Positions 17,324 through 25,687 of a stretch of DNA of 64,000 nt are shown piece by piece. The DNA is taken from assembly GCA_029856125.1 (NCBI GenBank), contig JAHQWJ010000143.1:1-64000 (forward strand), in the 5' to 3' direction. This DNA comes from Promethearchaeia archaeon (GTDB lineage: Archaea; Asgardarchaeota; Lokiarchaeia; Sigyniarchaeales; SOKP01). The number at the start of each line of letters is the position of its first letter. The stretch's first letter is position 1. The notes under the pieces were generated by a model. The model ran no database searches. It was not told where the DNA came from and saw only the letters and a list, made by a program, of their open reading frames with translations. Position numbers and translations under genes: made by a program.

Positions 17324-17764
17324 TTTTTATTCAATCCTCCACTTTTTAATTATTTGAGTTAATTTCCTTAAATGTTACTTTTTTGATCAAATTTAATTAA
17401 TCAAATAATTATTGTTCTTTTATATATTTAAAGATTTTGATTAAAGCTTCATTTTCTAAAGAAAAAAAAGAAAAAAATTTTACGACAAAATTCAAATCAT
17501 ATTAATTGAATAATCTCGTGCAATATAGGTTTCTTTTACCAGTTTTTCGAATCTATCAATATTTGCTATAAAATGATGTATAAAATAGGAATATTTTAGC
17601 TGATATAGAAATGTGGAAATACATTTAAAAGATTTCAAAAAATAAGTTAAAATGTGAATCGTTGTATAATGAATTTTTCCGTCATAGAAAACTTAAAAAA
17701 ATCAAATTTATGCTTGTTCTTTTCTGTTGAGAGGAAGAATTTTTTATGAAGCTCGATGAGTTAA
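17324..17764. other. Intergenic region upstream of the histone gene
   Basis: 441 nt with no credible ORF on either strand. Holds the histone promoter near 17418-17433 and a loose inverted repeat around 17371-17395 (TTGAT...ATCAA). The rest is unstructured AT-rich sequence. It also contains the downstream end of the gene at 17765. Confidence 0.5.
17418..17433 (-). promoter_or_regulatory. TATA-like box upstream of the histone gene
   Basis: On the left strand the sequence reads TTTAAATATATAAAAG, the best TATA-like match in this intergenic region, about 95 nt before the histone ATG. This implies a leader of roughly 70 nt. No clear BRE was identified. Confidence 0.35.
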
Positions 17765-18787
17765 TTAATTCCAAACAATTTGTTCATAATTGCATTTATT
17801 GCACTCAATTGATTCACCTTTTAGTGGAAAATAGGTCAATGTATTCCCACAATACCGACATTCCAGAGTGTAAATTTGTTCTTTAGACGCTATATGACCA
17901 CGTACTATCAGTTCTCTTTCAAACACGGTGATAAACTTCGTTAAAAGAGATATGAGTAAGTGAGGATTTGACGATGCTGCTAACCACTCTATTTTGCGAC
18001 CCGATACTTGACATATAATCAAAACATCGTTCCCTGAGACTAAATCAGTTCCAAAAAACCAACTTATTTTCTTGCTTTGAATATTCATAATTAGTTGGAA
18101 GTTATGGGTTTCAAGAATTTCATTTATAAGCTCAAAATAATATTTTTCATCAAGTTGGCTGTCAATTCCAATTCCGATGCTTTTAATTGCTTTTTTTATC
18201 CATGGCTTTTCTAGAAATTGTTTAATTTCTGACGAGGGTATTATTTTTCTTTCAATATTGAAGGGATCAAACTGAATTGGGATGGCATCAGTATCAATTG
18301 CCCTTATGAAATCAACATTGTTAACAAAAGTAATAAAGGATCTAATTGTACCTTTTTCTTCGAGGAAAAGGGGACATAAATATAGGTTTATCTGTTTATT
18401 AGAATTTTTTTCTAGGCTTTCAAATTCCATAACGACTTGTTGTTGTTCAATTTCTTTTTGATCGCTGTTACTTTCATCTACCCCTAATTCTAATGACTCT
18501 AGAGTTAAAGTTGGGGGGGTGCTCCTACATAATTTAAAAAATCCCGGAAAATTAATTCTTATTTTAACCTTTGTAATAGGATCGGTGCTTTGATTCGTTA
18601 TTAGTAAAGAATAAAGGTAATTTCCCCCGAATGGGACTAGCTTATAGACCATGTTTATCTTGTCTTCTTGATCTATATATTCTAATGGTTCAGGTTCAAA
18701 CAGTTTTGATTTTGTTTCAGTATCTTCATTAAATAGTAATAATTCATGGGTTTCTTTTTGACTTTTATCCTTATTTCTCCTTTCCAT
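17765..18787 (-). CDS. Beta-sandwich/platform-like protein with C-terminal zinc ribbon
   Basis: 340 residues, no membrane helix. The first ~40 residues are charged and probably disordered. Residues ~45-175 look like an all-beta, immunoglobulin-like domain (YLYSLLITNQSTDPITKVKI is typical of such sandwiches). Residues ~185-300 alternate helices and strands in a platform-like way (EINEILETHNFQLIMNI, SGNDVLIICQVSG). The last ~35 residues hold a zinc ribbon, CRYCG with CNKCN. A sandwich followed by a platform is the layout of clathrin/COPI adaptor appendages, but I see no diagnostic motif, so this is only a suggestion. It is transcribed away from the wHTH/JAMM pair, sharing the short divergent promoter region 18788-18916. 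Confidence 0.6.
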   Translation of the reverse strand: MERRNKDKSQKETHELLLFNEDTETKSKLFEPEPLEYIDQEDKINMVYKLVPFGGNYLYSLLITNQSTDPITKVKIRINFPGFFKLCRSTPPTLTLESLELGVDESNSDQKEIEQQQVVMEFESLEKNSNKQINLYLCPLFLEEKGTIRSFITFVNNVDFIRAIDTDAIPIQFDPFNIERKIIPSSEIKQFLEKPWIKKAIKSIGIGIDSQLDEKYYFELINEILETHNFQLIMNIQSKKISWFFGTDLVSGNDVLIICQVSGRKIEWLAASSNPHLLISLLTKFITVFERELIVRGHIASKEQIYTLECRYCGNTLTYFPLKGESIECNKCNYEQIVWN

Positions 18788-18916
18788 GAATCCTTCGCCA
18801 GTTTTTCAATTAAAAAATTACAATTGATTGTATAAGAAGTATTAAATTATTTTAATTTATATTTTTTTTTGACCTACTGTTTTTTTTACATATGATTCTT
18901 ATTATATATCAACAGT

Positions 18917-19615
18917 ATGAATGTATTGAGCGAATTAGATCCATTATTTGAAAGCCCCACTATTAAACCAACATTCGACTATGTGCATGTAATATTGTCA
19001 CTATTTCTATTTGGTGAGAACATAGAAGGGATTGGTAGGTATCGACTTCAAAAAGAATTACAAATCGGGGCTGGAACTGTAAAGTCATTATTTAATAAAT
19101 TAAAAAATGTTACCAAATTTATAATTGTTCCAAGCGAAGGAGAATTGAAAGCTGGTGAATTGCAAAGGAGGGGACATGTTTTAACTCAAATTGGTTTTGA
19201 ATTTTTAGCAAAAGTAAAAAAGAAGATTCTTTTATTAAAGAGAGCAGATTTGGAGTATTTAAAGGATATTATTATCAGACAAGAATATGTGAATTCGTAT
19301 TTCTGTTTAGTTAAAAAAGCCTCTACGAAATTAAGTGATGGAGTAGAGCAAAGAGACGCAGCTATAAAAGTTAACGGCTCTGGTGCTACTTGTTTAGTTT
19401 ACGATGGCATTAATCTGTTTTTTCCAACAAAAACAAAATCCAAAGATGATAAAGATAGTACGAAAATTAATCCTAAAACATTGAATTATTTTAAGGCGGA
19501 AATTGAAGCTGCGAAGGTTAAAATTGAAAAAAATGACGTAATTATTATAGGTTCAGGAGATAACGATCAAAAGGCACGGTTAGCCACTTTAAATGCTGCT
19601 TTAACTTTATTCTGA
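18917..19615 (+). CDS. Winged-helix protein with DUF4443-like C-terminal domain
   Basis: 232 residues. Residues ~20-100 form a winged helix: YVHVILSLFLFG, then RYRLQKELQIGAGTVKSLFNKL as recognition helix, then a wing before TQIGFEFLAK. The C-terminal ~110 residues (QEYVNSYFCLVKKASTKLSD, RDAAIKVNGSGATCLVYDG, DVIIIGSGDNDQKARLATLN) resemble the archaeal DUF4443 module, possibly a ligand-binding domain. The JAMM protease gene follows 8 nt later and overlaps no other unit, so the two are very probably co-expressed. Likely a transcription regulator; the ligand is unknown. Confidence 0.7.
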   Translation: MNVLSELDPLFESPTIKPTFDYVHVILSLFLFGENIEGIGRYRLQKELQIGAGTVKSLFNKLKNVTKFIIVPSEGELKAGELQRRGHVLTQIGFEFLAKVKKKILLLKRADLEYLKDIIIRQEYVNSYFCLVKKASTKLSDGVEQRDAAIKVNGSGATCLVYDGINLFFPTKTKSKDDKDSTKINPKTLNYFKAEIEAAKVKIEKNDVIIIGSGDNDQKARLATLNAALTLF

Positions 19616-19623
19616 TTTTTTTT

Positions 19624-20124
19624 ATGGAGTTAAATATGAGATATGAGAAAGATATCGTTTTTTATATTAGTAATACCATAATTGAAAAAATCGATACATG
19701 TATTAAATTAGCGTCTCCTAACGAAGCTAGCGGGTTTATCCTAGGGAATATTCAAGAAATTAACAATAATAATGGTGATTTTAGTTATAACTACTATAGC
19801 GTTTCTTTTCATTGTATAAAATCTAGTACAGGAAGCACTGTATCATTTTTATTAGATAACGATCAGAAAATTTTAGAGCTTTCAGACCATTTAATGAAAA
19901 ATGAAAACCTGAAATTAATAGCAATACTTCACTCTCATCCTTCTGGAACAACTCCTAGTAGCACAGATAAACTTAACATGAAATATTACCATAATAGTGG
20001 TTTAAAGAAATTCACACACTTAATTTGGATAATTGTAGACTCCCGGAACAACGAGATGAATGGGTTTATTTATCTAAGCAATAAACTCACACAAATCAAT
20101 CTTATTTTGAGCGCCTATGAATAA
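19624..20124 (+). CDS. JAMM/MPN+ metallopeptidase-like protein
   Basis: 166 residues, a single MPN domain. The metal site is visible: Glu34 in NEASGFILG, His103 and His105 in ILHSHPSGTTPS, and Asp115 in SSTD. The spacer between the second His and the Ser is one residue shorter than in Rpn11 or RadC (HxHx6SxxD here, x7 usual). JAMM proteins remove ubiquitin-like or sulfur-carrier modifiers through zinc hydrolysis, and Asgard archaea encode ubiquitin-like systems, but no modifier gene is in this window. It may instead process a sulfur carrier. Starts at ATG 19624 or 19636. Pairs with the upstream wHTH gene. Confidence 0.82.
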   Translation: MELNMRYEKDIVFYISNTIIEKIDTCIKLASPNEASGFILGNIQEINNNNGDFSYNYYSVSFHCIKSSTGSTVSFLLDNDQKILELSDHLMKNENLKLIAILHSHPSGTTPSSTDKLNMKYYHNSGLKKFTHLIWIIVDSRNNEMNGFIYLSNKLTQINLILSAYE

Positions 20125-20283
20125 TTTATTATAATGCTACCCATTTGTAATTTCAAGTTTAAAACTGTTAAAAACTAACTTAATTACGTACTATTGGTAT
20201 GTTTTGTTTAGATAAAGCTAGATTTATATTATTGTTCTTTGATAGTCTTTTTAATATTATTTATCAAGAATTGATTTACAAAT

Positions 20284-21018
20284 ATGTCGTTAACACCATT
20301 AGAAATTTTTTATGGAAGTTTTACACTCGCTTCATTCATAATTTCTACAATTTTGGGATTACTTATTGCTTTAAAGTATAAAAGGTACGGAAAAGTAGAA
20401 TATCTCGCTGTTGGAATTACATGGATATTATTAGCAAGCCCATACTGGTCTGATGCAATACAATTCATTACTACTATGATTTTTGGAGTTCAAATTCCCA
20501 CTAATCTATATTATTTCTTAGCAAATGCGTTTATTGCTCCAATGTATGTCACTTGGATAATTGCATTGACGAGGATTCTATTTACAAAACAAAAAAAGAT
20601 CCTTCGAGCCATTTTTTTTCCAATTGCTCTGACTTTTGAAATAATCTTTTTAGTCGCATTCTTCATCGATGCGAACTTAATCGGAGATCAAAAAAGCGCT
20701 TTTGTGGTCGAATGGGCTTTATGGATTCAAATATACCTCCTTATATCCATTGTCGTTCTTTTAATAACCGGATTCATACTTGCTAGAGCGAGTCTTAAAG
20801 CAGGTGGAGATGAATTAAGAATGAAAGGAATATTTTTGTTAACAGCGTTTATAAGCTTCACCATTGCTACTGTAATTGATGTCATTGGAGCTGAAAGTCC
20901 ATCTGAAATCACAATATTACTCGCAAGAATATTTTTGATTGTTAGCTCGCTATGTTTCTATATAGGTTTTATATTACCTAAATTTGTAAGAAATCTGTTT
21001 ATTAAACAACAAGACTAA
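20284..21018 (+). CDS. Seven-helix membrane protein of unknown function
   Basis: 244 residues almost entirely made of hydrophobic helices (roughly 8-30, 40-65, 78-103, 108-130, 148-170, 180-203, 208-236), connected by short loops with basic patches such as KYKRYGK and TKQKKI. The seven-helix layout with no extra domain recalls sensor-type 7TM proteins and the membrane parts of signalling proteins, but there is no retinal lysine in the expected seventh helix. The gene has its own 160-nt upstream region, and its T-rich end at 21030-21041 may terminate transcription. Confidence 0.7.
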   Translation: MSLTPLEIFYGSFTLASFIISTILGLLIALKYKRYGKVEYLAVGITWILLASPYWSDAIQFITTMIFGVQIPTNLYYFLANAFIAPMYVTWIIALTRILFTKQKKILRAIFFPIALTFEIIFLVAFFIDANLIGDQKSAFVVEWALWIQIYLLISIVVLLITGFILARASLKAGGDELRMKGIFLLTAFISFTIATVIDVIGAESPSEITILLARIFLIVSSLCFYIGFILPKFVRNLFIKQQD

Positions 21019-21120
21019 ATTTGTTTATTTTTTTTTTTTGGATTTTTAAAAAAAGAGATGATTTAAGAAAGAAGATATGAGGTTGACATTTTAATAAAGA
21101 ATAAATTTTAGGATAACATC

Positions 21121-21762
21121 TTATTGAACTTGTTTAAAACCAGTTTTATCAATCGTGCATATTTGAAGGTTGAATCCCGAAGCAGAATCTCTTTCTCTAG
21201 AGCTTGATATCGCTGTTTCTATTAACTTTATCCCGGCTGGTTTAGTCAAATTTGGTTTCCAATCAGCTTCTAAAACGCCTAGTGAAAATGGGGAACCTGA
21301 CCCAAACGAAATGAATTTTTCTTCTTCATATAGAGTTCCTAATAAATCAACGCCATAGAGAATTCCGTTATTAGCTTTTTGTGAGAAACCTCCTATGATC
21401 ATCATACACAAGAAGTATGATCTTCCGCTAAACAAAACATTCCTTGTCATGCTTGCAATGTACTGTGGATCGGGTACTTTATCGTCCTCTACTTGTTTTA
21501 GTCTTGATAGCGCTTGTAGTTGATTAACAACATATTGGCAATCTGCAACTCCACCACTAATTGTGGCCGCCGTATAGTCATTTATTTTAAATAATTTTTG
21601 AGCTTCTTTGGTGGCTACAGTGTATCCTGCAGTAGCTTGAGATTCAGTACCGATTACAACGCCATCCTTTACAATTATACCTACTGTGGTTGTACCCGAT
21701 TTAATTATATTTTTTATAGAATCTTCATCTAAGTTTGGATAATTAGATTTGTTCTCCATCAT
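21121..21762 (-). CDS. psmB: 20S proteasome beta subunit
   Basis: 213 residues with a propeptide of 23 residues ending in Gly before the catalytic Thr (KSG-TTTVGI). From that Thr, position 17 is Glu (as in some archaeal subunits) and position 33 is Lys, so the catalytic set is complete. The GVADCQ and GSGSPFSLGVLE segments are typical of the family. The subunit forms the two inner rings of the 20S core and cuts unfolded proteins. It diverges from the S8e gene with about 190 nt between them; no alpha subunit gene is in the window. ATG 21762 or the next ATG could be the start. Confidence 0.95.
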   Translation of the reverse strand: MMENKSNYPNLDEDSIKNIIKSGTTTVGIIVKDGVVIGTESQATAGYTVATKEAQKLFKINDYTAATISGGVADCQYVVNQLQALSRLKQVEDDKVPDPQYIASMTRNVLFSGRSYFLCMMIIGGFSQKANNGILYGVDLLGTLYEEEKFISFGSGSPFSLGVLEADWKPNLTKPAGIKLIETAISSSRERDSASGFNLQICTIDKTGFKQVQ

Positions 21763-21948
21763 TTTTAACCAATCTACAAATGTTTTAAAATTAATATACG
21801 ATTTTTATTATTATATTAAATAAATTAATTTTACCTATTTCTATTTTACTTTTAAAAATTATAAACTCCTAAACCTAAACACAAAAATTTTAAAGATATA
21901 GATAATTATCGATTATATCATATTCGATTCTATGAGTGTCCTTTAATC

Positions 21949-22332
21949 ATGGCAAGAAGTCAAGCAAGAAGCAAAAGAAAGTATACCGGAAAAAAATACA
22001 AGAAATTTCATAAAAAACGAAAAAGAGAATTAGAACGACCGCCCATAAATACTCAGATTGGGATAGAAAAGAAAAAGAAACAGCGTACTATTGGGGGAAA
22101 TTACAAACTTAAGTTATTCTCATCGAATTTTATAAATCTTACCGATCCTGCGACTAATAAAACCACAAAAGTTAAGATTCTAAAATTCGAAAGTAATGCG
22201 GCTTCTAAAGATATAAATCGGCGCCATATTCTTACTAAGGGTGCAATAGTGGAAACGGAAAAGGGTTTAGCAAGAATATCAAGTCGTCCAGGTCAACACG
22301 GAATTTTAAATGGTATCTTAATTAGTGAATAA
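21949..22332 (+). CDS. rps8e: 30S ribosomal protein S8e
   Basis: 127 residues, normal for archaeal S8e. Basic N-terminus (SQARSKRKYTGKKYKKFHKK), central KKKQRTIGGNYKLKL and a C-terminal HILTKGAIVETEKGLARI-SSRPGQHGILNGI, matching the family from end to end. It binds 16S rRNA in the small subunit. It is monocistronic here and divergent from the proteasome beta gene, with a typical AT-rich promoter region before it. Confidence 0.97.
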   Translation: MARSQARSKRKYTGKKYKKFHKKRKRELERPPINTQIGIEKKKKQRTIGGNYKLKLFSSNFINLTDPATNKTTKVKILKFESNAASKDINRRHILTKGAIVETEKGLARISSRPGQHGILNGILISE

Positions 22333-22412
22333 TCTTTTTTTATTACTATATACCAATCTGAAGAATCAGTATTAACTACGATTTCAGATGTTTTTAATTG
22401 CTATCAAGCAAC

Positions 22413-22784
22413 TTATTCTTGTATTTTGATATTCTTTATGTTGGCTTTCTTACCGTCTATTATTTCAGTATTCTTACTTTGACAGTGTTTGCACTGAAAT
22501 AATTGTAAACCGGTTAAGTGTGCTTCTTCGCTTAAGGTGACAGATGAGCTTTTTCCACAATCTCGGCATTTTATTGTACCAGGAAGCTGTTCGATGATTA
22601 ATTCTGCACCTTCTGCGATAGAACCACTGGTAGCCATTTCAAACGAACGTTTGAGAAGTTCTGGCACTATTAGTGTCAATTCACCAATCTCGAGGTGGAC
22701 TTCTGTTATCTTCTTAGCGTTATGTTTTATGGCTGTAGCTTCTGCAACTTTAAATATATTGTAAGCAAACGAGAACTCATGCAA
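22413..22784 (-). CDS. hypA: Hydrogenase nickel insertion protein HypA
   Basis: 123 residues. It begins MHEFSFAYNIF, and the nickel-binding His2-Glu3 pair is present. The zinc domain has CRDCGKS and CKHCQSK, the two CxxC pairs required. HypA delivers nickel to the large subunit of [NiFe]-hydrogenases together with HypB, so the organism should make at least one such hydrogenase; none is in this window. It lies 21 nt downstream of the SRP19 gene and may be read through from it. Confidence 0.95.
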   Translation of the reverse strand: MHEFSFAYNIFKVAEATAIKHNAKKITEVHLEIGELTLIVPELLKRSFEMATSGSIAEGAELIIEQLPGTIKCRDCGKSSSVTLSEEAHLTGLQLFQCKHCQSKNTEIIDGKKANIKNIKIQE

Positions 22785-22805
22785 GTTTTTCTCTCACTCT
22801 CTCTC

Positions 22806-23099
22806 TTACTTCGGTTGATTTCTTTTTATTTCTTTAGCAACTTCTATTAAGACTTTAGATTTCTTCTTCCCCTTCGTGTCTATCGATACTCTACCAGGAT
22901 CGTCCCACCAGGTTCTAGGATAGTGATAACCTTTCTCGAAATGAGCGTCATAGCCTAAGCGTTTTGCAGCTTTTAAAATATGAGTTGTTGTTATTTTTTC
23001 TATTGCAAACTTCTTCGGTATGCGCCTTCCCTTTGATCTACTCCTTTTTGCATCGAAATATTGAGGCCAAAAAATGATAAAAGGTTTTCTGGAGCGCAT
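22806..23099 (-). CDS. srp19: Signal recognition particle 19 kDa protein
   Basis: 97 residues, an ordinary archaeal length. The segments FIIFWPQYFDAKRSRSKGRRIPKKFAI and LKAAKRLGYDAHFEKGYHYPRTWWDDPGRV contain the conserved YFD, GRRIPK and PRxWWDDPGRV elements that hold 7S RNA helices 6 and 8 together. The tail is basic. No 7S RNA gene is visible nearby. HypA follows on the same strand. Confidence 0.97.
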   Translation of the reverse strand: MRSRKPFIIFWPQYFDAKRSRSKGRRIPKKFAIEKITTTHILKAAKRLGYDAHFEKGYHYPRTWWDDPGRVSIDTKGKKKSKVLIEVAKEIKRNQPK

Positions 23100-23291
23100 A
23101 ATTTAGCAATAGAATGTTTTAATTTAATAAAATTATAAGAATAAAAAACCTCTAAAGAATTTAAAAATTATTGCTTTAGAAAAAAGGGATAATTAAACAT
23201 AAATACAATTTGAAATTTTTAATAATACTAAATTCATACAGACCTATTCATCAATAGATGTATGATTTTTATAACGAAAGAGGATACCAAA

Positions 23292-24818
23292 ATGAATCTA
23301 AGAGAATTAGTCAATAATCAAGCAAAAAAATATAAAGACAAAACCTTTATGTATTGGGAAGATATTACTGTTTCCTACTCCCAAATAGATGAATTAACTA
23401 ATAAAGTAGCGAATTTTCTTTACGATCTCGGAATAAGAAAGGGAGATAAAGTTAGCGTTTACCTACCAAACATGCCCGAGTATGTCTATCTCTACTTAGG
23501 AATTCCTAAAATAGGTGCGGTTACTGGGCCTGTAAATGCATTGTTTAAGGCTCGGGAAGTCAAATTTGTAGTGGATCATTCTGAAGCAAGGATAATAGTT
23601 ACAATTCCGAAATTTATGGAAGTAATTAAAGAAATTAGGGAAGAACTCCCAAAAGTGGAACATGTAATTGTCATTGGAGAATCTATTGAAGGATCTTTAA
23701 ATTATTGGGAATTAATGGAAAAAGCATCTAAGAGTGCGCCCCCATTAGTTGCAATTGATGAAAAAAAGGATCCTGCTGCTATTCTTTATACGTCAGGGAC
23801 AACAGGTTTTCCTAAAGGTGTTTTACAAACTCATTACAACATAAGAAGAAATGCTGAAATGTTAAAAGATTTTCTGAGAGCTGAAGAAAACTACAAATTT
23901 ATGTTAATTTTGCCATTATTCCATGTCAACGCTCAAATAGTTACCGTAATGGCACCTTTTACAATTGGAGCGAGTTGCATTTTGACTCCAGGATTTTCGG
24001 CCCAAACACACTGGGAAACAGTAGCGAAATATAAAGCTTCCACATTCAGTGCGGTTCCAACTATACTCTCAATCCTTCTTAAAATGCCTCACGAAAATTT
24101 GGATCTTTCTTCCTTAGAATTTGTAATTTGTGGAGCGGCACCGTTACCAGTCGAAGTATTCAGAGAATTTGAAGAAACATTCAAATGTAAGGTTGTTGAG
24201 GGGTATGGCCTTACAGAAGGCACATGCGCATCTTCAGTTAATCCAATACCTACAGATACAGAAGATAGACGAAAAATTGGAAGTATAGGTATACCATTAC
24301 CAGGTAATGAAATGAAAATTGTAGATAGTGACGGCAATGATCTTCCCCCAAACTCAAAAGGTGAAATTCTTGTTAAAGGTGATAATGTAATGAAAGAGTA
24401 CTTCAAAAATCCAGAAGCGAACGCACAAACTCTTAAAGACGGCTGGTTGTATACAGGCGATATCGGGCATATAGACGAAGATGGATTTTTCTACATAACA
24501 GATCGTAAAAAAGATATGATTATTCGAGGTGGAGAAAACATCTATCCGAGAGAAATCGAAGAAGTACTTTATTCACACCCAGCAGTCTCGTTGGCGACAG
24601 TTATAGGGGTACGAGACAAAATTTATGGAGAACTTCCCAAAGCTTTCATCGTCTTAAAAGAAGGAAAATCTGTGACTACCGAAGAAATATTAAAGTTTTG
24701 TAAAGAAAATCTAGCAGATTTTAAAGTCCCAAAATATGTCGAATTTCGAGATAATTTACTTATGACCCCTACTGGTAAAATAATGAAGCAAGTACTTCGC
24801 GATGAAGAAAATACTTAA
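23292..24818 (+). CDS. AMP-forming acyl-CoA synthetase
   Basis: 508 residues from ATG 23292, where homologues begin (MNLRELVNNQAKKYKDK); an upstream ATG at 23262 adds ten residues with no likeness. Phosphate loop YTSGTTGFPKG, then GYGLTEG, the adenine-binding YTGDIG segment and the hinge/catalytic DRKKDMIIRGGENIYP with Lys near the end (PTGKIMKQ). It activates a carboxylic acid to acyl-AMP and then acyl-CoA. Medium-chain or aromatic acids are possible; the sequence does not decide. It is alone on its strand. It could supply acyl groups to the aldehyde and SCP2-like genes near 35-38 kb, but this is only an inference. Confidence 0.93.
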   Translation: MNLRELVNNQAKKYKDKTFMYWEDITVSYSQIDELTNKVANFLYDLGIRKGDKVSVYLPNMPEYVYLYLGIPKIGAVTGPVNALFKAREVKFVVDHSEARIIVTIPKFMEVIKEIREELPKVEHVIVIGESIEGSLNYWELMEKASKSAPPLVAIDEKKDPAAILYTSGTTGFPKGVLQTHYNIRRNAEMLKDFLRAEENYKFMLILPLFHVNAQIVTVMAPFTIGASCILTPGFSAQTHWETVAKYKASTFSAVPTILSILLKMPHENLDLSSLEFVICGAAPLPVEVFREFEETFKCKVVEGYGLTEGTCASSVNPIPTDTEDRRKIGSIGIPLPGNEMKIVDSDGNDLPPNSKGEILVKGDNVMKEYFKNPEANAQTLKDGWLYTGDIGHIDEDGFFYITDRKKDMIIRGGENIYPREIEEVLYSHPAVSLATVIGVRDKIYGELPKAFIVLKEGKSVTTEEILKFCKENLADFKVPKYVEFRDNLLMTPTGKIMKQVLRDEENT

Positions 24819-24966
24819 TGATATTATAAATATTATTTTTTTCTATTTTTATATTTAAAATAACTCTAATAATATGGTTACCTTTATGAACTTCGGAGAT
24901 CATTAAAAATAAATAGAATTTATGATTTTAATTTATACAAATCTAAGTTGGACTAGTTTTTCTGTG

Positions 24967-24977
24967 TAAATTATAAG
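24967..24977 (+). promoter_or_regulatory. TATA-like box of the tRNA gene
   Basis: TAAATTATAAG about 21-31 nt before the first base of the mature tRNA (24998), the usual distance for an archaeal TATA box. Confidence 0.35.
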
Positions 24978-24997
24978 AAGAACATACTTTTTTAGAA

Positions 24998-25101
24998 GGG
25001 AGGGTGGTCTAGCTTGGTATGATACCTTAGTTTGGACATCTCAAACTTTATCTAATCGGCTGGGGGCCGAGTGGCCGGGGGTTCGAATCCCCCCTCTCCC
25101 A
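24998..25101 (+). tRNA. tRNA with intron, probably tRNA-Pro(TGG)
   Basis: Acceptor GGGAGGG (24998-25004) pairs with CTCTCCC (25094-25100) and A at 25101 is the discriminator. The D arm is typical archaeal (TGGTCTAGCTTGGTATGATA), and the T arm is a perfect GGGGG-TTCGAAT-CCCCC. The gene is 104 nt long, about 30 nt too long, so an intron is present. The 5' half runs into TTAGTTTGGA, which places TGG in the anticodon. G1-G3 with A73 also fits Pro. If the 3' anticodon strand is CCGAG, one intron of about 29 nt would lie after base 37, with one mismatch in the stem. A self-paired hairpin (TCGGC-TGGGG-GCCGA) overlaps the 3' junction. TTG (Gln) is a weaker alternative. Confidence 0.75.
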
Positions 25102-25210
25102 TTTTAGTTTTAAGCGAAGGTTTACAGATATTAAGACCTCCGCTGTTGTTTTTTTACTACATTTAAATTCAATATATCTAAAAAATATTAAATGTTTAAG
25201 AGGAATAGGC

Positions 25211-25218
25211 TATAAATA
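25211..25218 (+). promoter_or_regulatory. TATA box of the small membrane protein gene
   Basis: TATAAATA preceded by purine-rich sequence (AGGAATAGGC), a good archaeal BRE/TATA arrangement, 59 nt before the ATG at 25277. Confidence 0.45.
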
Positions 25219-25276
25219 TTTAAGGAGAAGTAGTCTATTTTTTATTTAATTAGCATTTAAATTATGGTGTTATAAC

Positions 25277-25576
25277 ATGAGTGAAGTTCAAGAAACCGAT
25301 GTAGTAATGCGTATAGCGGCAATCGCGAGTGGAATTATAGTTTTAATAGAAGCGGTTTTAAAAATAGCAGGTGTTTCATTAGCAATATGGGGGTGGGGAG
25401 CAATTGGAGGTGCAGTTGCTCTTCTCTTAGCCATCCTTGTGATATTGCTAGGTATTAGACCAATCCATTACACTCCCGTTTTTTTGGGAATTCTTGGTAT
25501 AGGCGTCATCTTCTTTGGAGTACTGATTGGCGGTATCATAGTTATTGTAGCTACTCTACTTGGAACAATAACCTAA
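25277..25576 (+). CDS. Small three-helix membrane protein
   Basis: 99 residues. After a short polar start (SEVQETDVV) there are three or four hydrophobic helices rich in Gly, Ala and Ile (IAAIASGIIVLIEAVLKIAG, WGWGAIGGAVALLLAILVIL, then FLGILGIGVIFFGVLIGGII). No charged catalytic residue or known motif. It has its own TATA box and ends in a T run (25579-25590), so it is expressed alone. Small membrane proteins of this kind are often structural or regulatory; no function is assigned. Confidence 0.6.
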   Translation: MSEVQETDVVMRIAAIASGIIVLIEAVLKIAGVSLAIWGWGAIGGAVALLLAILVILLGIRPIHYTPVFLGILGIGVIFFGVLIGGIIVIVATLLGTIT

Positions 25577-25687
25577 ATTTTTTTTTTTTTATATTTACTA
25601 GAGAAATACTTACTTAGTTCACTATTTCACACACTAATCGTACAGGTAATTCAATATTTAAATTGCCAATTTCTTAGTGGAATTAGA

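Noticed and set aside
17139..17357. 72-residue rightward ORF
   Set aside because: Mirror of the histone gene, which is unambiguous.
20284..21018. Rhodopsin identity for the seven-helix protein
   Set aside because: No retinal-binding lysine in the expected position of the last helix and no Asp/Glu counterion pattern.
24998..25101. Class II tRNA (Ser or Leu) with long variable arm
   Set aside because: A hairpin TCGGC/GCCGA could pass for a variable arm, but six extra bases would remain before the T stem and the acceptor and D arm do not fit Ser or Leu.
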